Positions 1 to 5,842 of a stretch of 5,842 nucleotides of DNA are shown here, one piece after another. Made by a program: the position numbers and the translations under genes. The notes beneath the pieces were generated by a model, which saw only the letters and a list, made by a program, of their open reading frames with translations, ran no database searches and was not told where the DNA came from. Numbering within the stretch: the first letter of the stretch is position 1; each line of letters starts with the position of its first letter. This DNA comes from Bacillota bacterium (GTDB lineage Bacteria > Bacillota_B > Desulfitobacteriia > Desulfitobacteriales > Desulfitobacteriaceae): contig JAJYAS010000251.1 of NCBI GenBank assembly GCA_021779415.1, positions 1 through 5,842 of the forward strand, written 5' to 3'.

Positions 1-18
1 ACAATTTGTGATACCCTT

Positions 19-1506
19 CTAATTTAGAACCTCTTGCAAATCCGCCCCAATTTGAGATATCTTCTGTAAAATATTTGTCAACTGCTGGATATGTTGTGAC
101 TGATCCACAATAGTTGCCGTAATCTCTTCCGTAGCTGCTGCTTGCTCCTCTGCAATGGCTGCCACATTATCACTCTGCAATAAAGCGCCACTAAAAAGCT
201 TATTTGCATCGTTAATAATTTTAAGTTCATGATTTATGTCTTCTTGCATGCCATTGAATTCTTGCAAAATCTCAGTAAACAGTTTAACCACAATTTCAGC
301 CGCTTGCTTACTCTTCTGAACTGCTTGATTACCATTCTTAGCATCTCGCTGAGCAGAATTAGCTACTTTTTGAATTTCCTTCACAATCTGGTTCGTTTTT
401 TCAGTCATTTGTTGGCTTTCATCCGCCAATTTTCTAACTTCATCGGCCACCACAGCGAATCCTTTTCCTTTTTCCCCAGCACGAGCTGCCTCTATTGCAG
501 CATTTAAAGCAAGGAGATTCGTCTGTTGTGCGATCCTTGCAATATTTCCTAGAAGAGAATTCATATTTACCAAATCGTTTTGCAGGATATCAACGGTCTC
601 AACTGTTGTCGAAATCGCAGTACTCACTATCTCTAGACTGTTATGGACTTCCTGAAGTTGGTCAGTCCCCTCATGAACCATACCATCAAGTTGTTCAAAG
701 TTACCGACCACCCGATTTGAAATTCCAATCGTATCCTGCATGGCTTGGTCTGCCTTATGCATAACCTTACTAATTTCCACCATACTTAAGGCTTCAGATT
801 CCACGCCCTTAGCGATTTCATTGATCACAGTGGACACTATGCCACTAATCTCTAAAGTCTTAGCAACATCATCCTTCGATTCCGTCAACTGTGCTTCCAA
901 AGCTCCAGTTCCCCGAGTTATCTCAGTCATCCCATGTTGGAGCTTTTCCAGCAAATGATTCGTTTGCCTTTCTCGTTCATCCGCCTCCGACATAATTTCC
1001 TCAACCCATTTTGTTAGAAAAAATAGAAAGAGCAAATTACCATTGAGCATGAATAATCGTGCTGTGAAGTCCTCCAAACTATAATAACTCCCTAGTAGCC
1101 CCTGAGGGGATAATAAATAAAAGGTAATCAGATAAATATTTAATAGCCCCCCGAAAAGAAGCAATAAATCCTTTCGAAAGTACAGAGCAATTTCAGAAAT
1201 GCTGATGATATAAATTAGGAAAATTTTAGCCGGTGCCGCTCCCCCTTCGATATAAGATAGAAATGAGGCTGTTATTACAGGAATGAATACTATGCTGATT
1301 GCCGTAAACTTCAAATTTAGGTTGAGAAAATATAGAACCGTGCTTAGAACTGCCGCAGCAAAGGTAGCAGCCCCAATTTTCAAGGCAACCTGAGTCGATC
1401 CAGTCAAGAAAGCTTGGCCAGTCAGTGCCATGGAGATTACCCAGATTACAATAACATTCAAACGGCTAACCCGTCGCAGATCGTAACGTTCTTTCATCCC
1501 CGCCAT
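19..1506 (-). CDS. Methyl-accepting chemotaxis protein with a six-helix membrane sensor
   Basis: A chemoreceptor that would signal to the CheA/CheW kinase complex at the inner face of the membrane. Numbered from the ATG at 1506 (495 residues), the N-terminal third has about six hydrophobic segments (roughly 17-35, 39-60, 65-85, 92-110, 113-133, 150-167) with only short loops, so there is no large extracellular ligand domain. I see no clear HAMP domain. A long helical signalling region follows. Its conserved hairpin tip lies at about 320-363, including [20 protein letters not shown] and the following [13 protein letters not shown] second conserved stretch, [14 protein letters not shown], lies near 448-462. 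The C-terminus (DLQEVLN) lacks a CheR-docking pentapeptide of the NWETF type. Start choice: an ATG at 1527 has no ribosome-binding site, while GAGAGAGGA (1517-1525) sits about 11 bases before the ATG at 1506, which is somewhat long. The family is certain, the start moderate and the ligand unknown. It is separated from the polyamine operon by a terminator. Confidence 0.93.
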   Translation of the reverse strand: MAGMKERYDLRRVSRLNVIVIWVISMALTGQAFLTGSTQVALKIGAATFAAAVLSTVLYFLNLNLKFTAISIVFIPVITASFLSYIEGGAAPAKIFLIYIISISEIALYFRKDLLLLFGGLLNIYLITFYLLSPQGLLGSYYSLEDFTARLFMLNGNLLFLFFLTKWVEEIMSEADERERQTNHLLEKLQHGMTEITRGTGALEAQLTESKDDVAKTLEISGIVSTVINEIAKGVESEALSMVEISKVMHKADQAMQDTIGISNRVVGNFEQLDGMVHEGTDQLQEVHNSLEIVSTAISTTVETVDILQNDLVNMNSLLGNIARIAQQTNLLALNAAIEAARAGEKGKGFAVVADEVRKLADESQQMTEKTNQIVKEIQKVANSAQRDAKNGNQAVQKSKQAAEIVVKLFTEILQEFNGMQEDINHELKIINDANKLFSGALLQSDNVAAIAEEQAAATEEITATIVDQSQHIQQLTNILQKISQIGADLQEVLN

Positions 1507-1595
1507 CTTTAATTCATCCTCTCTCATCTTTCGTTCTACATTTATTAGGCTTTGGGCTACTCAACATTTTAAGAATAATGTGTTAGATTGTAGCA

Positions 1596-1611
1596 ATGAA
1601 TATCAATTCAT
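1596..1611. repeat. Short perfect inverted repeat upstream of the chemoreceptor
   Basis: ATGAAT and ATTCAT form a perfect six-base inverted repeat around the four-base centre ATCA. It lies between the tentative -10 box and the chemoreceptor start, where an operator could sit. The arms are short and AT-rich, so chance is a fair alternative. Confidence 0.25.
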
Positions 1612-1616
1612 ATATT

Positions 1617-1645
1617 ATTATATATTTCTACGTCTTTATGCTTAA
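1617..1645 (-). promoter_or_regulatory. Possible promoter for the chemoreceptor gene
   Basis: On the minus strand a perfect TATAAT (1617-1622) lies 17 bases downstream of TTAAGC (1640-1645), which matches only three positions of the TTGACA consensus. It would give a leader of roughly 100 bases before the ATG at 1506. The region is very AT-rich, so a TATAAT by chance is likely; this is a tentative call. Confidence 0.25.
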
Positions 1646-1723
1646 TCCTGCCGAGAAATATTTTTAATTTATTAGTGAATTCAGCAATGATTCTATAAGA
1701 AACAACACTCTCTTTCTTTAACT

Positions 1724-1759
1724 AAAAAAAAGAGTTCAGACTGCGCATGAGCACAGCCT
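1724..1759 (-). terminator. Rho-independent terminator of the polyamine operon
   Basis: On the minus strand a nine-base stem (AGGCTGTGC pairing with GCGCAGTCT, two G-T wobbles) closes on a TCAT loop. Six bases later (GAACTC) comes a run of eight T (1724-1731). It starts 35 bases after the stop codon of the 84-residue protein. There is no T run on the other side, so it works only for leftward transcription. It marks the end of the transcript from the promoter at 4481-4509 and isolates the chemoreceptor gene. Confidence 0.85.
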
Positions 1760-1794
1760 AAACCCTGAAACACGAATGATTGCAGATCGTTAGA

Positions 1795-2049
1795 TTAATT
1801 TCCTTGAGCCGAATATTTTCTCATTAAATTCATTCGTTCAATATGAGATCCGTAAGAATTTCTCGACTTTGTCAATATGTCAATCCATTCTTCATTTGTA
1901 AATAAAGTTGTTATCCGGATTTGATCCTCTAATATTAAAAAGTATTGACTAGGATAATCCTCCGCGATGACATCTAAAATTCCTTCTGGAAAATCATGAA
2001 CATACTTCTTTTCATTTTTTAATCGTCTGTAATCCGCTAAATCATTCAT
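1795..2049 (-). CDS. Small hypothetical protein, third gene of the polyamine operon
   Basis: An 84-residue protein I do not recognise. It is soluble-looking and charged, with no signal peptide, membrane segment or Cys motif. It begins MNDLADYRRLKNEKK, has a hydrophobic strand-like middle (YPSQYFLILEDQIRITTLF), then NEEWIDILTKSRNS and a basic tail ending RKYSAQGN. That order could be a small alpha/beta fold, but this is a guess. The chosen start is the ATG at 2049, because GGTGAGG lies six bases before it; the in-frame GTG at 2061 has no ribosome-binding site and lies within that motif. It follows nspC by 47 bases with no terminator or evident promoter between, and a terminator follows it directly, so it is very probably the last gene of the operon. 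A role linked to polyamines is inference from position only. Confidence 0.75.
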   Translation of the reverse strand: MNDLADYRRLKNEKKYVHDFPEGILDVIAEDYPSQYFLILEDQIRITTLFTNEEWIDILTKSRNSYGSHIERMNLMRKYSAQGN

Positions 2050-2055
2050 AAAATA

Positions 2056-2062
2056 CCTCACC
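2056..2062 (-). promoter_or_regulatory. Ribosome-binding site fixing the start of the small protein
   Basis: GGTGAGG on the minus strand ends six bases before the ATG at 2049. It overlaps the alternative GTG start at 2061, which therefore is unlikely to be used. Confidence 0.7.
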
Positions 2063-2096
2063 CGCAGGTTGTATATTTATCCCAGCAACTACTTTC

Positions 2097-3236
2097 TCAG
2101 GATAACCGAGTTTTAAAATCTTCATACTCAAACTGTCGGATAATTTTAATGCCTTCTTCTTCGTTGTAACGTGCGATAGAAGGGAGATTAACGCCATTAA
2201 ACATATTGTTCTTCACCATAGTATAGTGTGCCATGTCACAAAATACAAGTCTGTCGCCAGGTTTTAAAGGCTGTCTGAAAGAATAGTCGCCAATGATGTC
2301 TCCGGCAAGGCAAGTCAGACCACCAAGTCTGTAGGTATAAGGAAATTCACCTGGCTTTCCAGCATCAATTATCGCCGGTCTGTAAGGCATTTCGAGCACA
2401 TCCGGCATGTGACAGGCGGCTGAAGTATCCAAAATGGCAATCTTCATGCCATTGTCCACGATGTCTAGAACGCTGGCAACTAGAAATCCAGTGTTCAATG
2501 CCACAGCCTCACCCGGTTCCAGGAAGATGTCCACTCCATATTTATCCTGAAGGGACTTTATTGAACGAACCAAGGTTTCAATGTCATAACCTGGTCTGGT
2601 AATATGATGCCCTCCACCTAAATTGAGCCATTTCATAGTTTTAATGAATTCGCCAAATTTTTGGTCAACCACTTTAATCGTACGTTCCAAGGTATCCGAA
2701 TTCTGCTCGCACATGGTATGAAAATGAAGTCCTTCAATCCCTTCAAGCTCTTCAGGCCGGAAATTAGACAACGTCACACCAAGTCTTGAATACTGATAGC
2801 AGGGATTATAAATAGGCGTCTCGATCTCCGAATATTCCGGATTGACACGGATGCCACAGCTTATCTTTTTTGTTTTAAGGTTTTCAACCTTGTCCCTAAA
2901 GCGATTCCATTGATCAAACGAATTAAAGGTAATATGATCACAATTTTCGAGGATTTGATCAAATTCCTCCTCAACGTAAGCCGGCGCATAAATATGAACT
3001 TCTTTCCCCATTTCTTCATAACCCAGCCTAGCCTCAAATAATGAGCTTGCAGTTACCCCTTTAAGATAGTTGCCCACTAAAGGAAACACCGAATGCATCG
3101 AAAATCCTTTTAAAGCAAGAAGAATTCTACACCCCGTACGTTGTTGTACGGAATGCAGGATTTCTAGGTTTCTTAACAAAAGTCTTTCATCCACAAGATA
3201 GCAGGGTGATGGTAGAGCGCTGATATCAATGTCCAT
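2097..3236 (-). CDS. nspC: Carboxynorspermidine/carboxyspermidine decarboxylase
   Basis: A PLP-dependent decarboxylase of the alanine-racemase/ornithine-decarboxylase fold (EC 4.1.1.96). It removes CO2 from carboxyspermidine or carboxynorspermidine to give spermidine or norspermidine in the cytoplasm. The 379 residues match the usual full length. Visible motifs are the PLP lysine K43 in LALKGF, HFHTMCEQ at 171-178, the glycine-rich phosphate-binding GGGHH at 207-211, EPGEA at 240-244, DTSAACHMPD at 270-279, the LTCLAGD segment with the probable catalytic Cys309 and Asp313, and MAHYTMVKNNMFNG (Tyr338) at 335-348. The AACHMPDVLEMPYRP and CLAGD signatures separate it from diaminopimelate and arginine decarboxylases. 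The ATG at 3236 has GAGGTG five bases upstream, and this site overlaps the stop codon of the preceding dehydrogenase, so translational coupling is likely. Which triamine is made cannot be read from the sequence. Confidence 0.96.
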   Translation of the reverse strand: MDIDISALPSPCYLVDERLLLRNLEILHSVQQRTGCRILLALKGFSMHSVFPLVGNYLKGVTASSLFEARLGYEEMGKEVHIYAPAYVEEEFDQILENCDHITFNSFDQWNRFRDKVENLKTKKISCGIRVNPEYSEIETPIYNPCYQYSRLGVTLSNFRPEELEGIEGLHFHTMCEQNSDTLERTIKVVDQKFGEFIKTMKWLNLGGGHHITRPGYDIETLVRSIKSLQDKYGVDIFLEPGEAVALNTGFLVASVLDIVDNGMKIAILDTSAACHMPDVLEMPYRPAIIDAGKPGEFPYTYRLGGLTCLAGDIIGDYSFRQPLKPGDRLVFCDMAHYTMVKNNMFNGVNLPSIARYNEEEGIKIIRQFEYEDFKTRLS

Positions 3237-3241
3237 TAATA

Positions 3242-3247
3242 CACCTC
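3242..3247 (-). promoter_or_regulatory. Ribosome-binding site of nspC overlapping the upstream stop codon
   Basis: GAGGTG on the minus strand shares two bases with the TGA stop of the dehydrogenase gene and lies five bases before the nspC ATG. Only nine bases separate the two genes. This is the arrangement expected for translational coupling. Confidence 0.75.
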
Positions 3248-4445
3248 AATCAAGGAGAGTTGGCGAGAAACTTTCCTGCCACGGTAGACCACATTGATTT
3301 AACGCTTCCATAAACGGATCTGGATCAAATTCTTCAACATTGAAGACTCCAGGTTTTTTCCAAACCCCTTTGAGCATTAACATTGCCCCAATCATGGCCG
3401 GAACTCCTGTTGTATACGAAATGGCCTGCGACCCGACCTCTGCATAACATTCTTGATGATCACAAATGTTGTAAACATAGTAGGTTCTGGGCTTTCCGTC
3501 TTTAGTCCCTTGGATAATACAACCGATATTCGTTTTCCCTTTGGTTCTCGGTCCGAGGGAAGCTGGGTCGGGAAGTATAGCCTTTAAAAATTGCAAAGGA
3601 ATAATCTGTTGCCCCTCATAATTAATGGGCTCAATCGAAGTCATGCCCACGTTTTCCAGGACATGTAAATGATTCAGATAATTGTCTGAAAACGTCATCC
3701 AAAATCTTATGCGTTTAATTCCCTTGATATGAATGGCGAGGGACTCCAGCTCTTCATGGTACATAAGGTAAATACTTTTGGGGCCTATCTCCGGAAGATC
3801 ATAAACTTTTTTCATGGAAAGCGGGTCAGTTTCAATCCACGAACCGTTTTCATAATATCTTCCGTTCGCGGTAATTTCACGAATATTGATTTCAGGGTTA
3901 AAATTTGTGGCGAAGGGATATCCATGATCGCCAGCATTGGCATCCACGATATCAATCGAATGAATTTCATCAAAATAATGTTTCTGGGCATAGGCACAGA
4001 AAACACCGGTAACCCCAGGGTCAAAACCGCTTCCTAGCAAGGCAGTTAACCCTGCCTGAGCAAACTTTTCTCGATACGCCCACTGCCATTTGTATTCAAA
4101 TTTAGCGATATCGGGCGGTTCATAATTTGCCGTATCTAGATAATCCACACCTGTAGCCAGGCAGGCATCCATAATCGTCAAGTCCTGATAAGGGAGCGCA
4201 AGATTAATAACAATATCAGGTTTAAAACTCTTAATCAAGTCAATGACCATGTCGGTATTATCAGCATCAAGCTGAGCCGTTTGAATTCTTGTGCGACTTC
4301 CAGCCAATTTGTTTTTGATAGCATCACATTTTTCGACCGTTCTGCTCGCGATACAAATCTCTTCAAATACATCTGGGTTCTGGCAACATTTATGAATAGC
4401 AACACTAGCAACTCCGCCAGCACCGATAATCAGAGCTTTTCCCAT
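3246..4445 (-). CDS. Carboxynorspermidine/carboxyspermidine dehydrogenase (saccharopine dehydrogenase family)
   Basis: Catalyses the NADPH-dependent reductive condensation of L-aspartate semialdehyde with putrescine or 1,3-diaminopropane, giving carboxyspermidine or carboxynorspermidine (EC 1.5.1.43), the substrate of NspC next door. The 399 residues start with a Rossmann fold: ALIIGAGGVASVAIH at 4-18, an IASR turn at 32-35 where the NADP ribose phosphate would bind, and DIVINLALPYQDLTIMDACL at 77-96. Next come DYLDTANYEPP (101-111), GSGFDPGVTGVFCAYA (138-153) and DANAGDHGYPFATNFNPEIN (168-187). The C-terminal part includes CYAEVGSQAISYTTGVPA (333-350). These features resemble the carboxynorspermidine synthase branch of the family rather than lysine-pathway saccharopine reductase, and the adjacent nspC settles it. 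Start: the ATG at 4445 has GGAGG seven bases upstream; an in-frame ATG at 4466 would add MRCGGCE, lacks a ribosome-binding site and falls about eight bases after the predicted transcription start. First gene of the operon. Confidence 0.95.
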   Translation of the reverse strand: MGKALIIGAGGVASVAIHKCCQNPDVFEEICIASRTVEKCDAIKNKLAGSRTRIQTAQLDADNTDMVIDLIKSFKPDIVINLALPYQDLTIMDACLATGVDYLDTANYEPPDIAKFEYKWQWAYREKFAQAGLTALLGSGFDPGVTGVFCAYAQKHYFDEIHSIDIVDANAGDHGYPFATNFNPEINIREITANGRYYENGSWIETDPLSMKKVYDLPEIGPKSIYLMYHEELESLAIHIKGIKRIRFWMTFSDNYLNHLHVLENVGMTSIEPINYEGQQIIPLQFLKAILPDPASLGPRTKGKTNIGCIIQGTKDGKPRTYYVYNICDHQECYAEVGSQAISYTTGVPAMIGAMLMLKGVWKKPGVFNVEEFDPDPFMEALNQCGLPWQESFSPTLLD

Positions 4446-4452
4446 TTCACAA

Positions 4453-4457
4453 CCTCC
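4453..4457 (-). promoter_or_regulatory. Ribosome-binding site fixing the dehydrogenase start at 4445
   Basis: GGAGG on the minus strand lies seven bases before the ATG at 4445. It sits inside the seven-codon extension that an ATG at 4466 would add, which argues strongly for the shorter protein. Confidence 0.85.
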
Positions 4458-4480
4458 ACATCTCATTTACAACAATGCAA

Positions 4481-4509
4481 ATTATACATAAATCACTCAA
4501 AATAATCAA
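4481..4509 (-). promoter_or_regulatory. Sigma-A type promoter of the polyamine operon
   Basis: On the minus strand TTGATT (4504-4509) is followed by a 17-base spacer and a perfect TATAAT (4481-4486). Transcription should begin near 4474, giving a leader of about 29 bases before the ATG at 4445, just enough to contain the GGAGG ribosome-binding site. The leader is too short for a riboswitch or attenuator, so any control probably acts at the promoter itself. Confidence 0.75.
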
Positions 4510-4530
4510 TTATTACAACAAAAAATGAGC

Positions 4531-4546
4531 CCTATTACGTATTAGG
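4531..4546. promoter_or_regulatory. Near-palindrome upstream of the polyamine promoter
   Basis: CCTATTACGTATTAGG is a 16-base near-palindrome with one mismatched symmetric pair. It lies 21 bases upstream of the -35 box, where an activator or repressor could bind. A run of six T on the minus strand (4520-4525) lies five bases beyond it, so it could instead be a weak terminator for the transporter gene. The stem would have almost no loop, which makes the DNA-site reading somewhat better. The remainder of the gap (4547-4706) shows no other terminator, RNA or gene that I can support. Confidence 0.35.
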
Positions 4547-4706
4547 TTTAATTTTCGCAACTATAATTAAGCTGAGAGAGTTTTACTTAAGGAGAACAGG
4601 TCTGACATTTATCTTTTTGTTTCCAGCCTCCCTTTCACATTTTCCCTCCCTATCACAGTTTTATTCCCATTTAGTAGGTATTTCGGTGCTCATTCCCTCT
4701 ATAATC

Positions 4707-5603
4707 TTACAAGAATAAAAGCGAAACTCCAATGAGTGATATAAATGCACCAAGGATTTCCTGAGGCCGTACTTTCTCCTTAAAAAGAAAAACAGAGAAT
4801 GGAATGATTAGGATCGGGGTAATTGAGGTTAGGGTAGAAACAACACCTGTGGGCGCAAGTTGGACCGCATATAAAGAAAGAGAAACCCCGAGGAACGGAC
4901 CAAACACGGAACCGATTGAGATCCACTTAAGGGCATTTTTATCTTTAAACGCTGTATGTAACTTTCCCCAACCCTTCAAGAGGGTAATTACGATAAAAAA
5001 TCCAAAGATACCGGCGATTATACGGATCTGAGTCGCGGCAAAGGGATCAAACGTGCCCATTCCCAACTTGCTCAAAACCAAGCCGAAGGCTTGTCCACAT
5101 GCACCCAAAAAGGCAAAGGTTAACCCCTTAATCGAATGAGATAACTTAACTTTCTTTTCACCTAAATCCTTCGTCAGGATAACCAAAGCAATCCCTCCCA
5201 AGGTAATGACCATTCCAAGTGCAGCCATTGGAGTTATTCTTTCTCCTAGGATCAAAAAACCCACAATCGCTGTTATGGGTGGGACGATGGACATAATTAA
5301 CATTGAAATACGAGAACCCACTTCAACATAAGCTTGGAATAAAAACAGATCCCCAAGAACAAAGCCGATCAGTCCAGAAAAGATTAACCAGAACCAGGTC
5401 GGACCTGTAGCATCCAGGGGTAAAACCATTCCCCTTGTGAATAAATTGTAACCAGAAATTAACACAAAGGCTAAAACTAAGCGAATAAGATTAACGGATA
5501 AAGAACCTACCCTTTTCCCCGCCACTTCAAAAGCTGTCGCAGAAAGTGTCCAACAAAGGGCAGTCGTCAAAGCCGCTAATTCTCCAAGATGTGATATGAC
5601 CAA
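4707..5603 (-). CDS. EamA/DMT-family membrane transporter
   Basis: A ten-helix inner-membrane carrier of the drug/metabolite transporter superfamily, most likely exporting a small metabolite; the substrate is not predictable. The 298 residues are the normal full length and contain two EamA repeats, about 5-145 and 157-298. Each repeat ends with the family hallmark: GERITPMAALGMVITLGGIAL (starting at 120, Glu121) and KEKVRPQEILGAFISLIGVS (starting at 275, Glu276). A charged cytoplasmic linker (KDLGEKKVKLSHS, 145-157) joins the halves. The start is a TTG at 5603, supported by GAGGAG seven bases upstream. It has its own probable promoter, and the polyamine operon has another, so joint function, for instance polyamine export, is only a possibility. 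A group II intron ends about 135 bases upstream in the same orientation. Confidence 0.92.
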   Translation of the reverse strand: MVISHLGELAALTTALCWTLSATAFEVAGKRVGSLSVNLIRLVLAFVLISGYNLFTRGMVLPLDATGPTWFWLIFSGLIGFVLGDLFLFQAYVEVGSRISMLIMSIVPPITAIVGFLILGERITPMAALGMVITLGGIALVILTKDLGEKKVKLSHSIKGLTFAFLGACGQAFGLVLSKLGMGTFDPFAATQIRIIAGIFGFFIVITLLKGWGKLHTAFKDKNALKWISIGSVFGPFLGVSLSLYAVQLAPTGVVSTLTSITPILIIPFSVFLFKEKVRPQEILGAFISLIGVSLLFL

Positions 5604-5610
5604 TTCTTTT

Positions 5611-5616
5611 CTCCTC
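5611..5616 (-). promoter_or_regulatory. Ribosome-binding site supporting a TTG start
   Basis: GAGGAG on the minus strand lies seven bases before TTG at 5603-5601. No ATG or GTG occurs in frame at a suitable distance, so the strong site decides the unusual start. Confidence 0.75.
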
Positions 5617-5644
5617 TTCTTTCTCTATAATGGTCGCTTGTTCC

Positions 5645-5653
5645 AGTATATCA
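5645..5653 (-). promoter_or_regulatory. Possible extended -10 promoter of the transporter gene
   Basis: TGATATACT on the minus strand fits the extended -10 pattern TG-N-TATAAT with one mismatch. The hexamer 17 bases further upstream (TCCCGC) is not a -35 box, which extended -10 promoters can tolerate. It would give a leader of about 35 bases. Confidence 0.4.
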
Positions 5654-5669
5654 TTTGAAACCATCCGGC

Positions 5670-5684
5670 GGGACTGTCTGTCCC
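5670..5684. repeat. Short hairpin, possibly a REP-like repeat copy
   Basis: GGGACTGTCTGTCCC has five-base perfect inverted arms around TGTCT. Short GGGAC/GTCCC hairpins of this kind recur in intergenic DNA of many Firmicutes and Deltaproteobacteria, so this may be one copy of a dispersed repeat; only one copy is present here. There is no T run, so it is not a standard terminator. Confidence 0.35.
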
Positions 5685-5737
5685 AATATTTATCCCATGC
5701 AAATGGCCAGAAAACGATCCTGAAACGTACCTTGAAA

Positions 5738-5813
5738 ATCGAGTAGGAGCTGAATAATTATTTTATACAGCGTCCTCTCACACCACCGTACGTACCGTTC
5801 GGTATACGGCGGT
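5738..5813 (-). ncRNA. Group II intron domains V and VI with branch-point adenosine
   Basis: Domain V (5813-5782) folds as a stem with the catalytic triad CGC at 5811-5809, including the expected G-T wobble (5810 with 5785), a two-base AC bulge at 5793-5792 and a GAAC-type tip. The upper helix is only three base pairs, shorter than the commonest form. Domain VI pairs GAGAGGACGCTG (5779-5768) with CAGCTCCTACTC (5752-5741). The pairing GAG/CTC and AGGA/TCCT leaves a single bulged A at 5744, seven bases from the intron end, exactly where the lariat branch point belongs. All elements needed for the 3' half of splicing look intact. Confidence 0.78.
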
Positions 5814-5842
5814 TCAATAGGAATTAATGTATTAATGAATAT
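5738..5842 (-). mobile_element. 3' end of a group II intron, cut by the window edge
   Basis: Group II introns are self-splicing retroelements that usually encode a reverse transcriptase/maturase in domain IV. On the minus strand the window contains an AT-rich stretch (5842-5814, probably the end of domain IV), domain V, domain VI and the 3' splice site. The intron should end in GAT with its last base at 5738, and the flanking exon begins TTTCAAGG. The maturase gene, if present, lies beyond 5842. The element reads in the same direction as the transporter gene. Whether it is complete or only a remnant cannot be judged from the window. Confidence 0.8.

Noticed and set aside
229..958. Several plus-strand open frames opposite the chemoreceptor gene.
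   Set aside because: They are low-complexity shadows of the conserved signalling domain on the other strand.
1608..1640. A possible sigma-D (motility) promoter upstream of the chemoreceptor, with TAAA and a downstream ATAT.
   Set aside because: Only the last four bases of the GCCGATAT-type -10 element match in very AT-rich DNA.
3729..4037. Plus-strand open frame of 102 codons inside the dehydrogenase gene.
   Set aside because: It is antisense to a well-conserved enzyme gene, has no recognisable product and is typical shadow coding.
4562..4592. TTAAG and CTTAA arms around a purine-rich centre, considered as a terminator for the transporter gene.
   Set aside because: The stem is only five AT-rich pairs with a long loop and no T run.
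4607..4691. Tiny minus-strand frames of 9 to 13 codons in the gap after the transporter, including one starting at an ATG in TAAATG.
   Set aside because: None has a well-spaced ribosome-binding site together with a promoter, and their length is within chance.
5527..5736. An open minus-strand frame of about 70 codons spanning the intron junction and the start of the transporter gene.
   Set aside because: It has no start codon with a ribosome-binding site, ends inside the transporter gene in another frame and resembles no family I know. It could be a relic of an interrupted gene, but chance is more likely.

Overview
The window carries five protein genes, all on the minus strand, plus the 3' end of a group II intron at the right edge. 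Moderate-to-low GC, strong purine-rich ribosome-binding sites, a TTG start and a textbook sigma-A type promoter suggest a Gram-positive anaerobe of the Clostridia. A Peptococcaceae relative such as Desulfosporosinus or Desulfitobacterium is a guess from overall look, not a demonstrated assignment.

Layout in the direction of transcription (right to left). Positions 5842-5738 hold domains V and VI and the 3' splice site of a group II intron whose body lies outside the window. After a short spacer containing a GGGAC/GTCCC hairpin and an extended -10 promoter comes a ten-helix EamA/DMT-family transporter (5603-4707, TTG start). A 261-base gap holds a near-palindrome and a clear promoter, TTGATT-N17-TATAAT. 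This promoter drives a compact operon: carboxynorspermidine/carboxyspermidine dehydrogenase (4445-3246), carboxynorspermidine decarboxylase nspC (3236-2097), and an unrecognised 84-residue protein (2049-1795). The operon closes with a Rho-independent terminator (1759-1724). An AT-rich gap precedes a methyl-accepting chemotaxis protein with a six-helix membrane sensor (1506-19).

The two central enzymes form the alternative route to triamines. The dehydrogenase condenses aspartate semialdehyde with putrescine or 1,3-diaminopropane and reduces the product with NADPH. NspC then decarboxylates the carboxy-triamine to spermidine or norspermidine. No SpeD/SpeE pair is present here. The ribosome-binding site of nspC overlaps the stop codon of the dehydrogenase, so the two are probably translationally coupled. 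The small third gene is the least explained part of the operon.

Several start codons differ from the longest open frame: 4445 rather than 4466 for the dehydrogenase (strong evidence), 2049 rather than 2061 for the small protein (good evidence), and 1506 rather than 1527 for the chemoreceptor (weaker). I see no CRISPR array, tRNA, rRNA or complete insertion sequence. I do not see a convincing undescribed multi-gene system. The best leads are the unknown small protein in the polyamine operon and the intron/repeat junction next to the transporter.
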